Shown here: piece after piece, positions 37,351 through 47,158 of the stretch
How the letters are laid out: the number at the start of each line of letters is the position of its first letter
Numbering within the stretch: the stretch's first letter is position 1
Assembly: GCF_000418325.1 (NCBI RefSeq)
Contig: NC_021658.1
Span: 12,938,501 to 13,002,500, forward strand
Length of the DNA stretch: 64,000 nt
DNA from: Sorangium cellulosum So0157-2
Lineage (GTDB): Bacteria > Myxococcota_A > Polyangia > Polyangiales > Polyangiaceae
Direction of reading: 5' to 3'
Notes under the pieces: generated by a model
The model's input: the letters and a program-made list of their open reading frames with translations, nothing else
Told to the model about the DNA's origin: nothing
Database searches by the model: none
Made by a program: the position numbers and the translations under genes

Positions 37351-38481
37351 TCAGCGGCCCGCGCCGGCCGCGCCGAGCGCGCCGGCGAGCGCGAGCGCCC
37401 GCTGGATCTCCGCCGATGTCACCAGGCCGATCACGTGCTCCCCCTCGTCGAGCACCGCGACCGCGCTCGCCTCGCCGCTCGCCAGCGCGTCGAGCGAGCC
37501 GGACGCGTCGTCGCCGGCGCGCGCCCTCGGCACGTCCACCGGCATCACCGCGCCGACCGTCGCCGCCTCGGCGCCGCGCGCGAGCTGGCGGGCGAGATCC
37601 CAGACCGTCACGACGCCGATCTCGCGGCGCCCCTCCCCGCCCCGAGGATCGTCGATGACCCGCGCGCCGACCAGGTTGTGGCGGAGGAGCCGCTCGGCCA
37701 CCGCGCGAGGGCTCTCGTCCGCATACGCATCGCCGAGCCGATCGGTCATGAAGCGCGCGACCGGGAGGCCGCGGAGGAGATCGCGCGTGCTCGAGCGCGC
37801 CTGCTCGGCCGAGGCGCCCATGTGGACGAACACGGCGATCAGCACCAGGATGAGGTTCCACGAGAGCAGGCCGAAGAGCCCGAAGGCCACCGCCATCGCC
37901 TTGCCGATCGCGGTCGCGACGCGCGTCGCGCGCGCCCGCCCGAGGCGGCGCTGGAGCAGCCCCCGGAGCACCCGGCCGCCATCCATCGGGAACGCCGGCA
38001 GCAGGTTGAACACGCCGAGGATCGCGTTGGTGATCGCGAAGGCGAGGAGCGCCACGCCGACCTCCGCCGGCGCGGGGAGCAGGCGATAGGCGGCGTAGCT
38101 GCCGAGCGCGATACCGAAGCTCATCAGCGGCCCGGCGAACGCCATCCACGCCTCGTGCTCGGGATCGTCGCGCTCTATCTGCGAGACGCCGCCCAGCATC
38201 ATCAGCGTGATCGCGCGCACCCGGATCCCGTTCTTGAGCGCGACGAGCGCGTGGGCCAGCTCGTGCGCCAGCACGGCGACGAACAGCCCGACCGCCAAGA
38301 TCGCCCCCCAGACGAGCGGCGGCAAGCGCAGCGCCTCGCGCGGAATCTCGAGCGAGGCCGCGATGAACGTGAACTGCGACGCCGCCACGTACGCGAGGTA
38401 CGGCAGGAAAATCAGCAGCGTGATGTGCAGCCGGATCGGGATTCCTCGGATGCGCAGGACTGTCAGCCCCTGGTCGAACAT
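37351..38481 (-). CDS. Site-2 protease family intramembrane zinc protease with two CBS domains
   Basis: A 376-residue polytopic protein. The M50 zinc motif H73-E74-LA-H77 lies in the third membrane segment, and the second motif NLLPAFPMDGG supplies the Asp ligand. The C-terminal ~150 residues form a CBS pair (GLPVARFMTD, LLRHNLVGARVID and VIGLVTSAEIQRAL). This is the classic SpoIVFB/S2P-CBS architecture: membrane proteolysis controlled by nucleotide or ion binding. ATG 38481 has AGGAGG 6 nt upstream. The target is probably an anti-sigma factor or membrane-bound regulator, which is inferred. Confidence 0.92.
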   Translation of the reverse strand: MFDQGLTVLRIRGIPIRLHITLLIFLPYLAYVAASQFTFIAASLEIPREALRLPPLVWGAILAVGLFVAVLAHELAHALVALKNGIRVRAITLMMLGGVSQIERDDPEHEAWMAFAGPLMSFGIALGSYAAYRLLPAPAEVGVALLAFAITNAILGVFNLLPAFPMDGGRVLRGLLQRRLGRARATRVATAIGKAMAVAFGLFGLLSWNLILVLIAVFVHMGASAEQARSSTRDLLRGLPVARFMTDRLGDAYADESPRAVAERLLRHNLVGARVIDDPRGGEGRREIGVVTVWDLARQLARGAEAATVGAVMPVDVPRARAGDDASGSLDALASGEASAVAVLDEGEHVIGLVTSAEIQRALALAGALGAAGAGR

Positions 38482-38737
38482 GTGCCTCCTGATCGCGGGT
38501 ACAGATGGGGCCGACAAGCACCTTCGCAAGCGGCCGAGACGGCGCCAATGCATGGAAAATCAGGGCAGCGGCGCGGATCCCGAGCGCAATGCAGGAGGCG
38601 CCCGCAGCCCCGCGCCCAGCGCGCGCGTCCGTCCTAGGCGGGAATCGGCGCGAGCGCGCTCGTCCCGAAGACGCGCAGCGCAGCGCGGCGCCCCCGCCGG
38701 CCACAGATTGGCGTAGCTTGGTGTGACCGAGGTCGTC

Positions 38738-40828
38738 ATGCGCCAGCGCGTCCCCGATGCATTGATGGCAGCGAGCACGGAAGAGCTCACGAAGGTCGAG
38801 CTCACCGTCCTTGAATCCTCGCTCTCCGGCGGCGTGCCCAAGGACCTCACGGGCCATGTGTTCGCGATCGGCCCGGTCGGCTCGGTGGACGGCGGGCTGC
38901 CCAGGGCGGACGGCGCGCCGATCCTCAATGGCAATGGAATGATCTATCGGCTCGATTTCGGCGGCGGCGGCGCGGTCCGTCTGACCTCGAGGATCGCGCG
39001 CACGCCCTGCTATCACGCGGACGCCGCCTCGCGCCCCGGCACGCGCTTCGAGGCGCTCGGCTTCCGCGACGCCGGGCTCCTCCGCTTCTCGCCCCACCTC
39101 GGCCTGCGGGACCACCTCAATCACGCGTTCGTGCCGATGCACGCGCCGCGCGCGCCCGCGCGGCTCCTCGTCACGGGCGACACGGGGAGGCCCTACGAGA
39201 TCGACCCGGCGACGCTCCAGCTCGTCACGCCGGTCGGGCGCAACAGCACATGGTACCCGGCGGCGCCCGTCGACCACCCTTTTCCCCTGACGCTGGCGAC
39301 GGCGCACCCGTGCTTCGACGCGGAGCGGGGCGAGCTGCTCACGGTGAACTACGGCCGCTCGCTCCTCCACCTGTTCGCCGCGTCGCTGCCGCGGCTCGAC
39401 GAGATCGCCGCCCTCCCGCGCTCCTGGGACCGGCTCGCTTCGGCGGCCGCGTCGATGATCGAGCAGCAGCTGCTCCGGCCGAGCGCCGATCGGCTCGAGC
39501 TCCTCGCGAAGCGCGCGCTCGAGCGCCTGCCCGCGCGCTTCCGCCCGAGCGCGCCGCCCGGGCCGGGCGACCTGCTCGCGCGGCAGGCGGCGCGCTTCGG
39601 CGGCGTCCCGCTCGACGAGGCGGCGGGCGACTTCGTGCACCTCTTGCGGTGGGACGGCCACAACGAGCCGGAGCGGCACGCGCTCCTCCTGCCGAGCGGC
39701 GCGCCGGTGCGCATCGAGCAGAGCGTGCACCAGCTCGGCCTGACGCGGCGCTGGGTCGTGCTCGCGGACACGGCCTTCCGGATCGGCCTGGAGAGCGTGG
39801 CCTGCCGGGGCTCCGGGGAGAGCCCGGGGGTCGAGCGCCTCCTCCGATCGCTGCTCACGATGGCCCACGAGCCGAGCACGACGTTTTACCTGGTCCGGCG
39901 GGACGCGCTCCGGCCTGGCGGCGGGTCCATCGTCGTGAAGAAGGTCGTCGTGCCCCTGGAGACGCTCCATTTCCTCGTCGATTACGAGGACGCGGGCGAC
40001 CGCATCACCGTGCACGCGGCGCACAACTGCGCCACGGATCACGCTGAGTGGCTCCGCCCCTACGACCGGCGCGCGGCCGACAGGGCGCCGGCGCCGGCCC
40101 GGCTCCGCGGGCTATCCCCGCTCGGGCAGGCGGACGTGAACCGCATCGGCCGGTATACGATCGACGCGGCGGCCGAGCGCGTCGTGGATCAGGCGGTGTT
40201 CGCCGACCCGGCGCGGGCGCTCGGCGTCGGCCTCTATGCGCACCGGGAGGCGGGCCCGTCGTGGATGCCGCCCGATCGCATCGAGAACGTCTACTGGCGC
40301 GGCGCCGGGATCTGGGACGAGCTCTCGACCGAGTTCATCGATCGGCTCTACGCGGCGCACCCGCATCGCTCGCTGCCCCTCTCGGCGCTCCGGCGGATGC
40401 GCGCGGAAGGCGGGCACCCCGACAGCCTGTTCCGGTTCAACCACCGCGCCATGCGGATCGAGGATCGCTACGAGTTCCCGCAGCGCGCCGTGGGGTGTTG
40501 GCTCAGCTCGCTGCAGTTCGTGCCCCGCCGCGGCGGCAGCGGGGCGGACACCGACGGGTACGTGGTCGCGCTCGTCACCACCGCCCACCGCGCGGAGGTC
40601 TGGATCTTCGACGCGACGAACCTCGCCCGAGGGCCGCTCTGCAAGCTGGGGCACCCGGCCTTCCGGCCGGGGCTCACCCTCCACACGGCGTGGCTCAACG
40701 CCGCGTCGCCGTGGAGAGGCGGATACAAGGTCCCGGCGCGCGAGGACTACGAGGATTTCGTGGCCGACGCCCCCGTCGACCAGGTGAAGGCGCTGTTCGA
40801 GGAGGCGGTCTATCCGCGGTTCGTCTGA
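38738..40828 (+). CDS. Carotenoid cleavage oxygenase (RPE65 family)
   Basis: A 696-residue member of the Fe(II)-dependent carotenoid oxygenase family, longer than the usual ~480. Candidate four-histidine iron ligands are visible in order: ATAHPCFD, VHQLGLTRRWVV, VHAAHNCATDH and LHTAWLN. LNGNGMIYRLDF matches the family's NGDG-like segment. I prefer ATG 38738 because GAGG sits 6 nt before it; GTG 38723 is the alternative. It is convergent with a ketosynthase-like gene. It probably cleaves a polyene to an apocarotenal; product unknown. Confidence 0.85.
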   Translation: MRQRVPDALMAASTEELTKVELTVLESSLSGGVPKDLTGHVFAIGPVGSVDGGLPRADGAPILNGNGMIYRLDFGGGGAVRLTSRIARTPCYHADAASRPGTRFEALGFRDAGLLRFSPHLGLRDHLNHAFVPMHAPRAPARLLVTGDTGRPYEIDPATLQLVTPVGRNSTWYPAAPVDHPFPLTLATAHPCFDAERGELLTVNYGRSLLHLFAASLPRLDEIAALPRSWDRLASAAASMIEQQLLRPSADRLELLAKRALERLPARFRPSAPPGPGDLLARQAARFGGVPLDEAAGDFVHLLRWDGHNEPERHALLLPSGAPVRIEQSVHQLGLTRRWVVLADTAFRIGLESVACRGSGESPGVERLLRSLLTMAHEPSTTFYLVRRDALRPGGGSIVVKKVVVPLETLHFLVDYEDAGDRITVHAAHNCATDHAEWLRPYDRRAADRAPAPARLRGLSPLGQADVNRIGRYTIDAAAERVVDQAVFADPARALGVGLYAHREAGPSWMPPDRIENVYWRGAGIWDELSTEFIDRLYAAHPHRSLPLSALRRMRAEGGHPDSLFRFNHRAMRIEDRYEFPQRAVGCWLSSLQFVPRRGGSGADTDGYVVALVTTAHRAEVWIFDATNLARGPLCKLGHPAFRPGLTLHTAWLNAASPWRGGYKVPAREDYEDFVADAPVDQVKALFEEAVYPRFV

Positions 40829-40848
40829 GCCGCCTACAGGCAGGCGGC
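40829..40848. terminator. Hairpin between convergent oxygenase and ketosynthase-like genes
   Basis: GCCGCCT / AGGCGGC, a perfect 7-bp inverted repeat with a 6-nt loop, begins immediately after the oxygenase stop and spans the minus-strand stop. Confidence 0.5.
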
Positions 40849-41433
40849 CGCGGCGCGCGGCAGGGACGGCTCGGCGCCGCGCGCGGGGGCCTCGGCCCCG
40901 AGGCCGTCGCCCCGCTCGAGCAGCACGCCCGCGGCGCCGTCGCCGAGGATCGCGGTGATGTGGTCGTCGACCCACGGCTGCCCCGCGCGCAGGCGCCACG
41001 ACCGCACCTCGCTCGCCACGAGGAGCACGCGCCGAGCGCCGCGGTAGAGGTGCCGAGTCGCCACGTCGAGGGCGGCAGAGAAGCCGCCCTGAGCCGACCA
41101 GAGATCGAGCGCCAGCGCGGGGGAGAGGCCGGCCATGCACGCGGCGAACGCCGCGCCGCCGGCGTCGCCTCGCCCGCGGTCGTCGCTCGTCATGATGAGG
41201 ACATCGACGAACGGATCGCGGAGCCGCCCCGCCTCGATGAGCTGCCGCAGCACCGCCGCGGCCATGGACAGCGTGGTCTCCGCCGCGCCGGCAAAGCGCC
41301 GCTCGACGACGCCCGTGCTCCGCTGCAACCACTCTGCGGAGTACGGGAGGCCATAGCTCGCGATGAGCTCCTGGTTCGTGACGATGCGCTCCGGAAGATA
41401 GGTCGCGACGGCCGTGATGCGACACTCTGGCAT
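40834..41433 (-). CDS. Half-length KAS III/FabH-like protein with active-site Cys replaced by Gln
   Basis: A 199-residue protein matching only the N-terminal half of the thiolase fold: ITAVATYLPERIVTNQEL, WLQRSTGVVERRFA and VLIMTSDD. The nucleophile segment reads DLWSAQGGFSAAL, with Gln115 where FabH has Cys; ITAILGDGAAGVLL then matches the GDGA strand. The C-terminal half with the catalytic His and Asn is absent. Cys-to-Gln recalls the decarboxylating KSQ domains of polyketide loading modules, but truncation makes catalysis doubtful. ATG 41433 is preceded by a weak GAGCGGA. It could be a pseudogene or a binding/heterodimer partner. Confidence 0.6.
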   Translation of the reverse strand: MPECRITAVATYLPERIVTNQELIASYGLPYSAEWLQRSTGVVERRFAGAAETTLSMAAAVLRQLIEAGRLRDPFVDVLIMTSDDRGRGDAGGAAFAACMAGLSPALALDLWSAQGGFSAALDVATRHLYRGARRVLLVASEVRSWRLRAGQPWVDDHITAILGDGAAGVLLERGDGLGAEAPARGAEPSLPRAAAACL

Positions 41434-42465
41434 GTTTCCGCTCTGTTCAGCGCCCGCAGCCGGCGGCCGCCGATCCTGCAAACCTGGGTCAAGACAGCTC
41501 GATCCGACGCTCCGCCCCCGCCGATCGGCCAGCGCCGAGCGCGGCGGCAAGCCAGCGTCCCGGACGACATGAGACAACCCAACGTCGAAACGAAAGGGGC
41601 CGTGCGGCAGACTACAAGTTCGGATGCTCCCTCCCCGTCTCCGACATCCAGCACTGGACCATTTACAGAACGTCCTGCGCAAGTGGGAATGACGGCCGCT
41701 TCGGCCCCGTCCTCGCCGAGGGGGAGCGGCGCCATGGATGGAGCGGCGTCGCGGGCGGCGCGCCTACGACGCATTGCGTCATTAGATATCTGCAGGGTTG
41801 TGAGGAACTCGCGTGCGCCGCTCACGGCACGAGGCGAACCGAGCGCGACGCAGCGCCGGAGCGATCATGTCGTGGAGGGAACGAGGATGACGGCGGCGGA
41901 CGGTTCCGGCCCGAGTCGAGATTTATGCTCTCGCGGGCGCGCGAATGCACAAACGTATCGGAGCGCTCTGCGCTGAGCAGGCAGGGCGCAGCGCGCGCGT
42001 CTCCCTCGGACGGCGCGAGCGATTGCGTCGGCGCTGCGCGGAGGCCGCATTTTCTCTGGGCGGGAGGGAGGTTCCACCTATTGTGAGAACACCGCTGCTC
42101 GCCGCGGCCGTGGCGAGCGACCGCGGCACGGCGCGTCCTGCGCGGTGCGCGGCGCGAGAGTCCTCGGCGCGGCGCTCTCGCCGCGCAAAAGCGCCCGACG
42201 AGCGGCAGAGTTCGCCGCCGCCAGCGCGAAAACGGCGCTGCGGCGCCGCGCGCCGCACCTCGCCCGGATCCACCGCGATTGAATCGCGGAGAAATACCAA
42301 GGGAGCGCAGATCCGAGGAGCGCCTAATTCGCGGACGCACTCCGCGAATTTACGAGGTCTCGAAGCGGCAGCCTCTGCACAGGAGCCCGAGGCACACAGC
42401 CTGCTCTTGGGTGAGCCAAGGTGTTCGGGGGCCGCAAGGCCTATCAGGGACACCGGGGAGGACCA
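41434..42465. other. About 1 kb without a supported gene
   Basis: Open frames here on both strands have no recognisable protein character or conserved motif. Local base composition is more mixed (AT-richer near 41560-41700 and 41860-41960) than in genes. It probably holds the promoters of the divergent ketosynthase-like and repeat-lipoprotein genes and perhaps decayed coding sequence. Confidence 0.5.
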
Positions 42466-43224
42466 ATGATCTCGATTCACGGCAAGATGATGGGTCTCGC
42501 GATGGTGCTGGCGCTCGGGGCCGGGTGCGCGGTCGGCTCGGATGAGGAGTTCGACCTCGATGACGAGAGCGTCGACTCGACGACCGAGGCGCTGGAAGAG
42601 GCGGAGCGCGGCGGGTACGCGGCCCAGTCCCAGGCTCAGATCGGCCAGATGGGGCCCAGCAAGCTCGGTCTGCCCCCGAGCAAGGGTCTGCCCCCGAGCA
42701 AGGGTCTGCCCTCGAAGGGCGTCATGCCCGGAAAGGGCGAGCTCCTGCCCAGCAAGGGCATGCTGCCCAGCAAGGGCGAGTTCCCGACCAAGGGCAGCCT
42801 CCCGAGCAAGGGCTACCCGACCAAGGGCGGGTACACGGGGCAGGGCCCGGCGCAGCTCGGCCAGGTCGGGCAAGAGGCGCAGCTCGGCGCGCCGTCGCAG
42901 ATCGGCCAGGCGCAGCTCGGCGCGCCGGCGCAGATCGGCCAGGCGCAGGTCGGCGCGCCGGCGCAGATCGGCCAGGTGGGCGTCGGGCAGACGGGCGCCC
43001 TGGTGGGGCAGGAGACCGGGCAACGTGACGGCGAGCGCTGCTTCGGCGGCGGCTTCGGCGGCTTCGGCGGCTTCGGCGGCTTCGGCGGCTTCGGCGGCTT
43101 CGGCTGCGGTCTGACGGCGATCACGACGTCGGTCACCAGCTTCGTCCCGAACTTCATCAACCCGTGCTTCAGCCCGTGCGGCTTCGGCGGCTTCGGCGGC
43201 GGTTTCGGCGGCTTCGGCTGGTGA
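42466..43224 (+). CDS. Secreted low-complexity lipoprotein with three distinct repeat blocks
   Basis: A 252-residue protein starting at ATG 42466, with GGGAGG 6 nt upstream. A signal peptide ends in LALGAGC (Cys21 probably lipidated). An acidic stretch (residues 25-46) is followed by block A, PSKG-type units (LPPSKG, residues 64-120, ~10 copies with Lys spacing). Block B is QIGQAQLGAPA-type units (129-170). Block C is GGFGGF (194-213), a Cys-containing insert with C214, C234 and C238, and a second GGFGG block to the end. Repeats of this kind occur in adhesive, elastic or phase-separating extracellular proteins; function is unknown. It is upstream of and convergent with the GH15 gene. Confidence 0.75.
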   Translation: MISIHGKMMGLAMVLALGAGCAVGSDEEFDLDDESVDSTTEALEEAERGGYAAQSQAQIGQMGPSKLGLPPSKGLPPSKGLPSKGVMPGKGELLPSKGMLPSKGEFPTKGSLPSKGYPTKGGYTGQGPAQLGQVGQEAQLGAPSQIGQAQLGAPAQIGQAQVGAPAQIGQVGVGQTGALVGQETGQRDGERCFGGGFGGFGGFGGFGGFGGFGCGLTAITTSVTSFVPNFINPCFSPCGFGGFGGGFGGFGW

Positions 43225-43325
43225 TCTCGAGCTGATCGCGCCTCGCCGGCGTGCGCCCGAGGCTCCGCCTCTCCGGATCCCGCGGCGCCGCGCCGGCCCT
43301 CCTCAATCGCTGGGGCTCTCGAGCG

Positions 43326-43360
43326 CCGGCGGCCTGGGGTTGGACATCCCAGGCCGCCGG
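43326..43360. terminator. Strong bidirectional hairpin between convergent genes
   Basis: A perfect 13-bp inverted repeat (CCGGCGGCCTGGG / CCCAGGCCGCCGG) with a 9-nt loop, followed by a TCCTCTCTTCC pyrimidine run on the plus strand. It lies between the repeat lipoprotein and the GH15 gene. Confidence 0.75.
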
Positions 43361-43441
43361 TAGCTCCTCTCTTCCCTCCACCGCTCGCGCAGGAGCCCCA
43401 CCCCACCGCTCGCCGGTGGGGAGCGCGAGCCCCCGATCCCC

Positions 43442-45268
43442 TCAGCCGCCCTGACCGAGGGCGCGATCCAGGTAGAACGCCGCGCTGACCAGCCCGAGGT
43501 GCGTGAAGGCCTGGGGGAAGTTGCCGAGCAGCTCGCCGCTCGCCCCGATCTGCTCGGAGTACAGCCCGAGGTGGTTCGCATAGGTGAGCATCTTCTCGAA
43601 GATGAAGCGCGCGTCCTCGAGGCGGCCGGCGCGCGCCAGCGCCTCGACGAGCCAGAAGGTGCAGATGCTGAAGGTGCCCTCCTTGCCGGTCAGGCCGTCG
43701 CCGGCGCCCTTGCCGAGCTCGTAGCGGTGGACGAGCGTGTCGCTGGCGAGCTCCGCGAGCGTGCGGTCGATCGTGCCGACGATCCGAGGGTCGGTGGGGG
43801 AGATGAAGCGCATGAGCGACATGAGCAGGTTGCTCGCGTCGAGCGCCGACGAGCCGAAGGACTGCACGAACGTCCTCCGCTCCGCGTCCCAGCCGTGCGT
43901 CATGATCGCCTCGTAGATGTCGTCGCGCGCGCGCGCGACGCGCGGGCGATCGAGCGGCAGCGAGCGCTTGTCGGCGAGCCGCAGCGTCCGGTCGAGGGCG
44001 ACCCAGCACTGGAGCTTCGAGTAGACGAACTGCCGCTTGCCGCCGCGCACCTCCCAGATGCTCTCGTCCGGCTGCTCCCAGCACTGGCACACCCAATAGG
44101 CCATGCGCCGGAGCTCGCGCCAGAAGTCGTAATGGATGGGAGATCCGTACTTGTCGAACAGGTACACCGAGTCGATGAGCTCGCCGTAGATGTCGAGCTG
44201 GAGCTGCGCCGTCGCCCCGTTGCCGACCCGGACCGGCCGCGACCCGCGGTAGCCGTCGAGGTGGGTCAGCGCGACCTCGGGCAGCTCGTGGCGGCCCTCG
44301 ATGCCGTACATGAGCTGGAGCGGCCCGGTGGGGCCGTCCTCCTCGGAGACGCGGGCGCTCAGCCATTCCATGAAGCGCGCGGCCTCCTCGGTGTAGCCGA
44401 GCCGGAGGAAGGCGTAGAGGGTGAACGCGGCGTCGCGCACCCAGACGTAGCGGTAGTCCCAGTTGCGGACCCCGCCGATCTCCTCGGGCAGGCTGGTGGT
44501 CGCCGCGGCGACGATCGCGCCGGTCGGCTCGAACGTGAGCAGCTTGAGGACGAGGGCCGACCGGTCGACCATCTCGCGCCAGCGGCCCTTGTAGCGCGAC
44601 TTGCCGAGCCACCTCCGCCAGAACTCGACCGTGCGCCGCAGGGCGTCCTCGCCGTTGATCGGCGTGGAGAGCAGGCCGTCGCCCGCGGTCCAGTCCTCGA
44701 CTTGGCGCAGCGCGAACGTGGCCGACTCGCCGGGCTGCAGCACGAAGTCGGCGGTCACCCCGCCGGCGCCGTCGCTCGACAGGGGGACCGGGCTGAGCAG
44801 CGCGAGGTCGAGGCCATCCGAGTCGAAGACGGCGCCGCGCGGGTCGTCGAGGATGAGGCGGTGGGGGCGGCGGGCGAAGTCGATCGCGGGGCGGCAGGCG
44901 AGCTGGAAGCGCACCGCGCCGCGGACGGCCCGCGCGACGCGGACGATCTGGTGCATCCCGCGGCGGTAGGAGCCGTACGGGTCCCGGTGGATCGGCATGA
45001 AATCGCAGACCTCGCCGACCCCGTCCGCGTGGAGGAAGCGCGTGAGGAGCACGTTGGTGTCGGGCATGTACATCTGCTTCCGCGACGCGGCGTGCGCCGC
45101 CGCGAGCGCGAAGCTGCCGCCCTTCTTGTCGTCCAGGATCGCCGCGAACACGCTCGGCGAGTCGAAATGGGGCAGGCAGCACCAGTCGATGGATCCATCC
45201 ATCCCGACCAGCGCCACGGAGTGCATGTCGCCGATGACACCGTAGGACTCGATGGGCTTGTAGGGCAT
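43442..45268 (-). CDS. Glycoside hydrolase family 15 (glucoamylase/trehalase-like)
   Basis: A 608-residue cytoplasmic GH15 enzyme; length matches the family. It begins [17 protein letters not shown] with the characteristic [17 protein letters not shown]. The catalytic region contains [20 protein letters not shown], split in the usual (alpha/alpha)6 barrel, and [11 protein letters not shown] with the probable acid Glu. The C-terminus has the second conserved Glu region ([18 protein letters not shown]). ATG 45268 follows GAAGAGGTG; the longer ORF to 45424 is unsupported. It probably hydrolyses trehalose or alpha-glucans. No sugar-uptake genes are adjacent. Confidence 0.93.
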   Translation of the reverse strand: MPYKPIESYGVIGDMHSVALVGMDGSIDWCCLPHFDSPSVFAAILDDKKGGSFALAAAHAASRKQMYMPDTNVLLTRFLHADGVGEVCDFMPIHRDPYGSYRRGMHQIVRVARAVRGAVRFQLACRPAIDFARRPHRLILDDPRGAVFDSDGLDLALLSPVPLSSDGAGGVTADFVLQPGESATFALRQVEDWTAGDGLLSTPINGEDALRRTVEFWRRWLGKSRYKGRWREMVDRSALVLKLLTFEPTGAIVAAATTSLPEEIGGVRNWDYRYVWVRDAAFTLYAFLRLGYTEEAARFMEWLSARVSEEDGPTGPLQLMYGIEGRHELPEVALTHLDGYRGSRPVRVGNGATAQLQLDIYGELIDSVYLFDKYGSPIHYDFWRELRRMAYWVCQCWEQPDESIWEVRGGKRQFVYSKLQCWVALDRTLRLADKRSLPLDRPRVARARDDIYEAIMTHGWDAERRTFVQSFGSSALDASNLLMSLMRFISPTDPRIVGTIDRTLAELASDTLVHRYELGKGAGDGLTGKEGTFSICTFWLVEALARAGRLEDARFIFEKMLTYANHLGLYSEQIGASGELLGNFPQAFTHLGLVSAAFYLDRALGQGG

Positions 45269-45335
45269 CACCTCTTCATAGCGCCCGCCCGGCCGAGAGG
45301 TACCTCCCCCCGCCGATCTTTCCCGGCGCCTGCCC

Positions 45336-45878
45336 TCACGACCTCGGCGGCAGCCGCGAGAGCTTCCGCTGGAGCGAGCGCCGGTGCATCCGGAGCTTGC
45401 GCGCGGCCTCGGAGATGTTCCCATCGCAGTCCGCGAGCACGCGCTGGAGGTACTCCCACTCCACGCGCTCGAGCGACGGCAGGTCCTCGTCGCCGCTCGC
45501 GGCCGGGGCGAAGCCGAGCAGCGACCGCGCGCATTGGGCCGCGTCCACCGGCTTGGTCAGGTAGTCGACGGCCCCGGCCCGGATCGCCGCCACCGCGTTC
45601 GCGATCGTGCCGTACCCCGTGAACACCACGATGCGGATGCCGTCGTCCATGCCCCGCAGCGCCCCGACGAGCTCGATCCCGCTCTGCCCGGGCATCCGCA
45701 CGTCGACGAGCGCGTACTCGAACACGTGCTCGCGCGCCATCGCCGCGGCCTCCTCCGCGCTGGCGGCGAGGAACACCGCGAAGCCGCGCTGGCCGAGCGC
45801 CTGCCCGAGCGCCGACCGGAACGTCGCGTCGTCGTCGACGATGAGCAGCGTCGGCTCGCCGGTGGGCTCCGCGCTCAC
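45336..45878 (-). CDS. regA: RegA/ActR-type response regulator
   Basis: A 180-residue regulator. The receiver has the acidic pocket (IVDDD), Asp59 (ALVDVRMPG) and Lys109 (YLTKPVD). A short proline-poor linker leads to a Fis-type helix-turn-helix, [20 protein letters not shown], which matches the distinctive RegA/ActR/PrrA DNA-binding end. It starts at GTG 45878, overlapping the RegB-like kinase stop in a GTGA. Family members switch genes for respiration, carbon fixation or anaerobic metabolism according to redox state; the targets here are unknown. Confidence 0.9.
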   Translation of the reverse strand: MSAEPTGEPTLLIVDDDATFRSALGQALGQRGFAVFLAASAEEAAAMAREHVFEYALVDVRMPGQSGIELVGALRGMDDGIRIVVFTGYGTIANAVAAIRAGAVDYLTKPVDAAQCARSLLGFAPAASGDEDLPSLERVEWEYLQRVLADCDGNISEAARKLRMHRRSLQRKLSRLPPRS

Positions 45879-47158
45879 GGGTCCACCGGCGCGAGGCGCA
45901 GGGCGACGCGCGTGCCGGCCGGCTGCCTCGCCGACACCGTGAGCCGGCCCCCGACCTGCTCGATGAGCGTCCGCACGAGGTAGAGCCCGAGGCCCATCCC
46001 CTCGCCGGGCGCCTTGGTCGTCACGAACGGCTCCCCGAGCCGCCCCGTGAGGCCCGCCGGGACGCCCGCCCCGCCGTCCTCCACGCTGATCACCGGCGCG
46101 CCGCCCTCGTCCCCGACGGTGACCACGATCGGGCCCGCGGCGGCGGGGCTCGGCCCGAGCGCCGCGAGCGCGTTGTCGAGCAGCGCGAACAGCGCCGCCT
46201 CGATGTCGGCCGCGTCGAGCGGCACCGTGCGCCGCGGCGCGAGGTCGCCGCGCACCTCGACGGCGACGCCGGGGTGCGCCGCCTGCCACGCCGCCACGCC
46301 GCGCACCGCCGCCTCGCCGACCTCGACCCCGGCGCGCAGCTCGTCCGCGCGGACGTCCGCCCGCATGCGCGCGATGACGACGCGGCAGCGCTCGACCTGC
46401 TCCGCGATCGTCCGGGCGCGGCGCCGCGCGGCGTCGCTCGCCTCGGGGTCGCTCTGGCCCTCGCCGGCGAGCACCGCGATCGTCCCGAGCGGGGTGCCGA
46501 GCTCGTGCGCGGTGCCGGCGGCGAGCGCGCCGAGGGCCTGGAAGCGCGAGGCCTCCTCGGCGCGCCGGCGGAGCGCCGCGTTCTCGGCCGCGCTCTCGTC
46601 GAGCGCGCGGCGGACCTTCAGGAGCACGTGGGCGACGAGCGACGAGCTCAGCACGAAGGCGAGGAGCATCCCGTAGAGGTGGGTCGAGAAGGCGCCGTGC
46701 TCCGGGTGGCTCGGGCAGCACGCGCCGGCGGGGAGGGCGAAGAGCGCCGCGAACAAGCACGCCGCGAGCGCCGCGAGCGCGAAGGTCGTCCGCGCCGGCA
46801 GGAGCGCGGCGGCGAGCGCGACGTGCACGAAGAAGAGGGCGCTGAACGGGTTGCCCGCGCCGCCCGACGCGGCGAGGACCCCGGCGATGGCGACGAGGTC
46901 GAGCGCGACGACGCCGGCGACGAGGGCGCTCTGCGCGCCCTGCTGCGACCGCACCCGCCGGGCGAGGGCGAGGTTGAGCCCGCCGGCCAGCGCGAGGATG
47001 GGCACGGCGATGCCGTAGCGGACGTGGTAGCCGAAGAGCGCCTCGTCGGCGATCAGGGTCGCCGCGAGCAGCGCGAACACGGCCCAGCGCAGGCCGACGA
47101 GCCACCGGAGGACGATCCCGCCGGCCGGCGCCCGATCGAGGGAGGCGTCGTGCGTCAC
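45875..47158 (-). CDS. regB: RegB/ActS-type redox sensor histidine kinase
   Basis: A 427-residue kinase with about six N-terminal TM helices. The quinone-binding heptad GGxxNPF is present as GGAGNPF at residues 99-105. The H box is TAHELGTPLGTI with His218, and a Cys lies exactly 40 residues later (VERCRVV, Cys258), the spacing of the redox-active Cys in Rhodobacter RegB (H225/C265). The HATPase boxes (NALAALG, DGGAGVP, GMGLGLYLV) are intact. It starts at GTG 47158; the Met at 47413 is too far upstream. It is paired with the overlapping regulator gene, giving a complete system that probably senses the quinone pool. Confidence 0.92.
   Translation of the reverse strand: MTHDASLDRAPAGGIVLRWLVGLRWAVFALLAATLIADEALFGYHVRYGIAVPILALAGGLNLALARRVRSQQGAQSALVAGVVALDLVAIAGVLAASGGAGNPFSALFFVHVALAAALLPARTTFALAALAACLFAALFALPAGACCPSHPEHGAFSTHLYGMLLAFVLSSSLVAHVLLKVRRALDESAAENAALRRRAEEASRFQALGALAAGTAHELGTPLGTIAVLAGEGQSDPEASDAARRRARTIAEQVERCRVVIARMRADVRADELRAGVEVGEAAVRGVAAWQAAHPGVAVEVRGDLAPRRTVPLDAADIEAALFALLDNALAALGPSPAAAGPIVVTVGDEGGAPVISVEDGGAGVPAGLTGRLGEPFVTTKAPGEGMGLGLYLVRTLIEQVGGRLTVSARQPAGTRVALRLAPVDP

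Noticed and set aside
41822-42340. Minus-strand ORF of 172 codons in the gene-poor kilobase
   Set aside because: Arg/Ala/Pro-rich composition, no ribosome-binding site, no motif; not distinguishable from a spurious frame.
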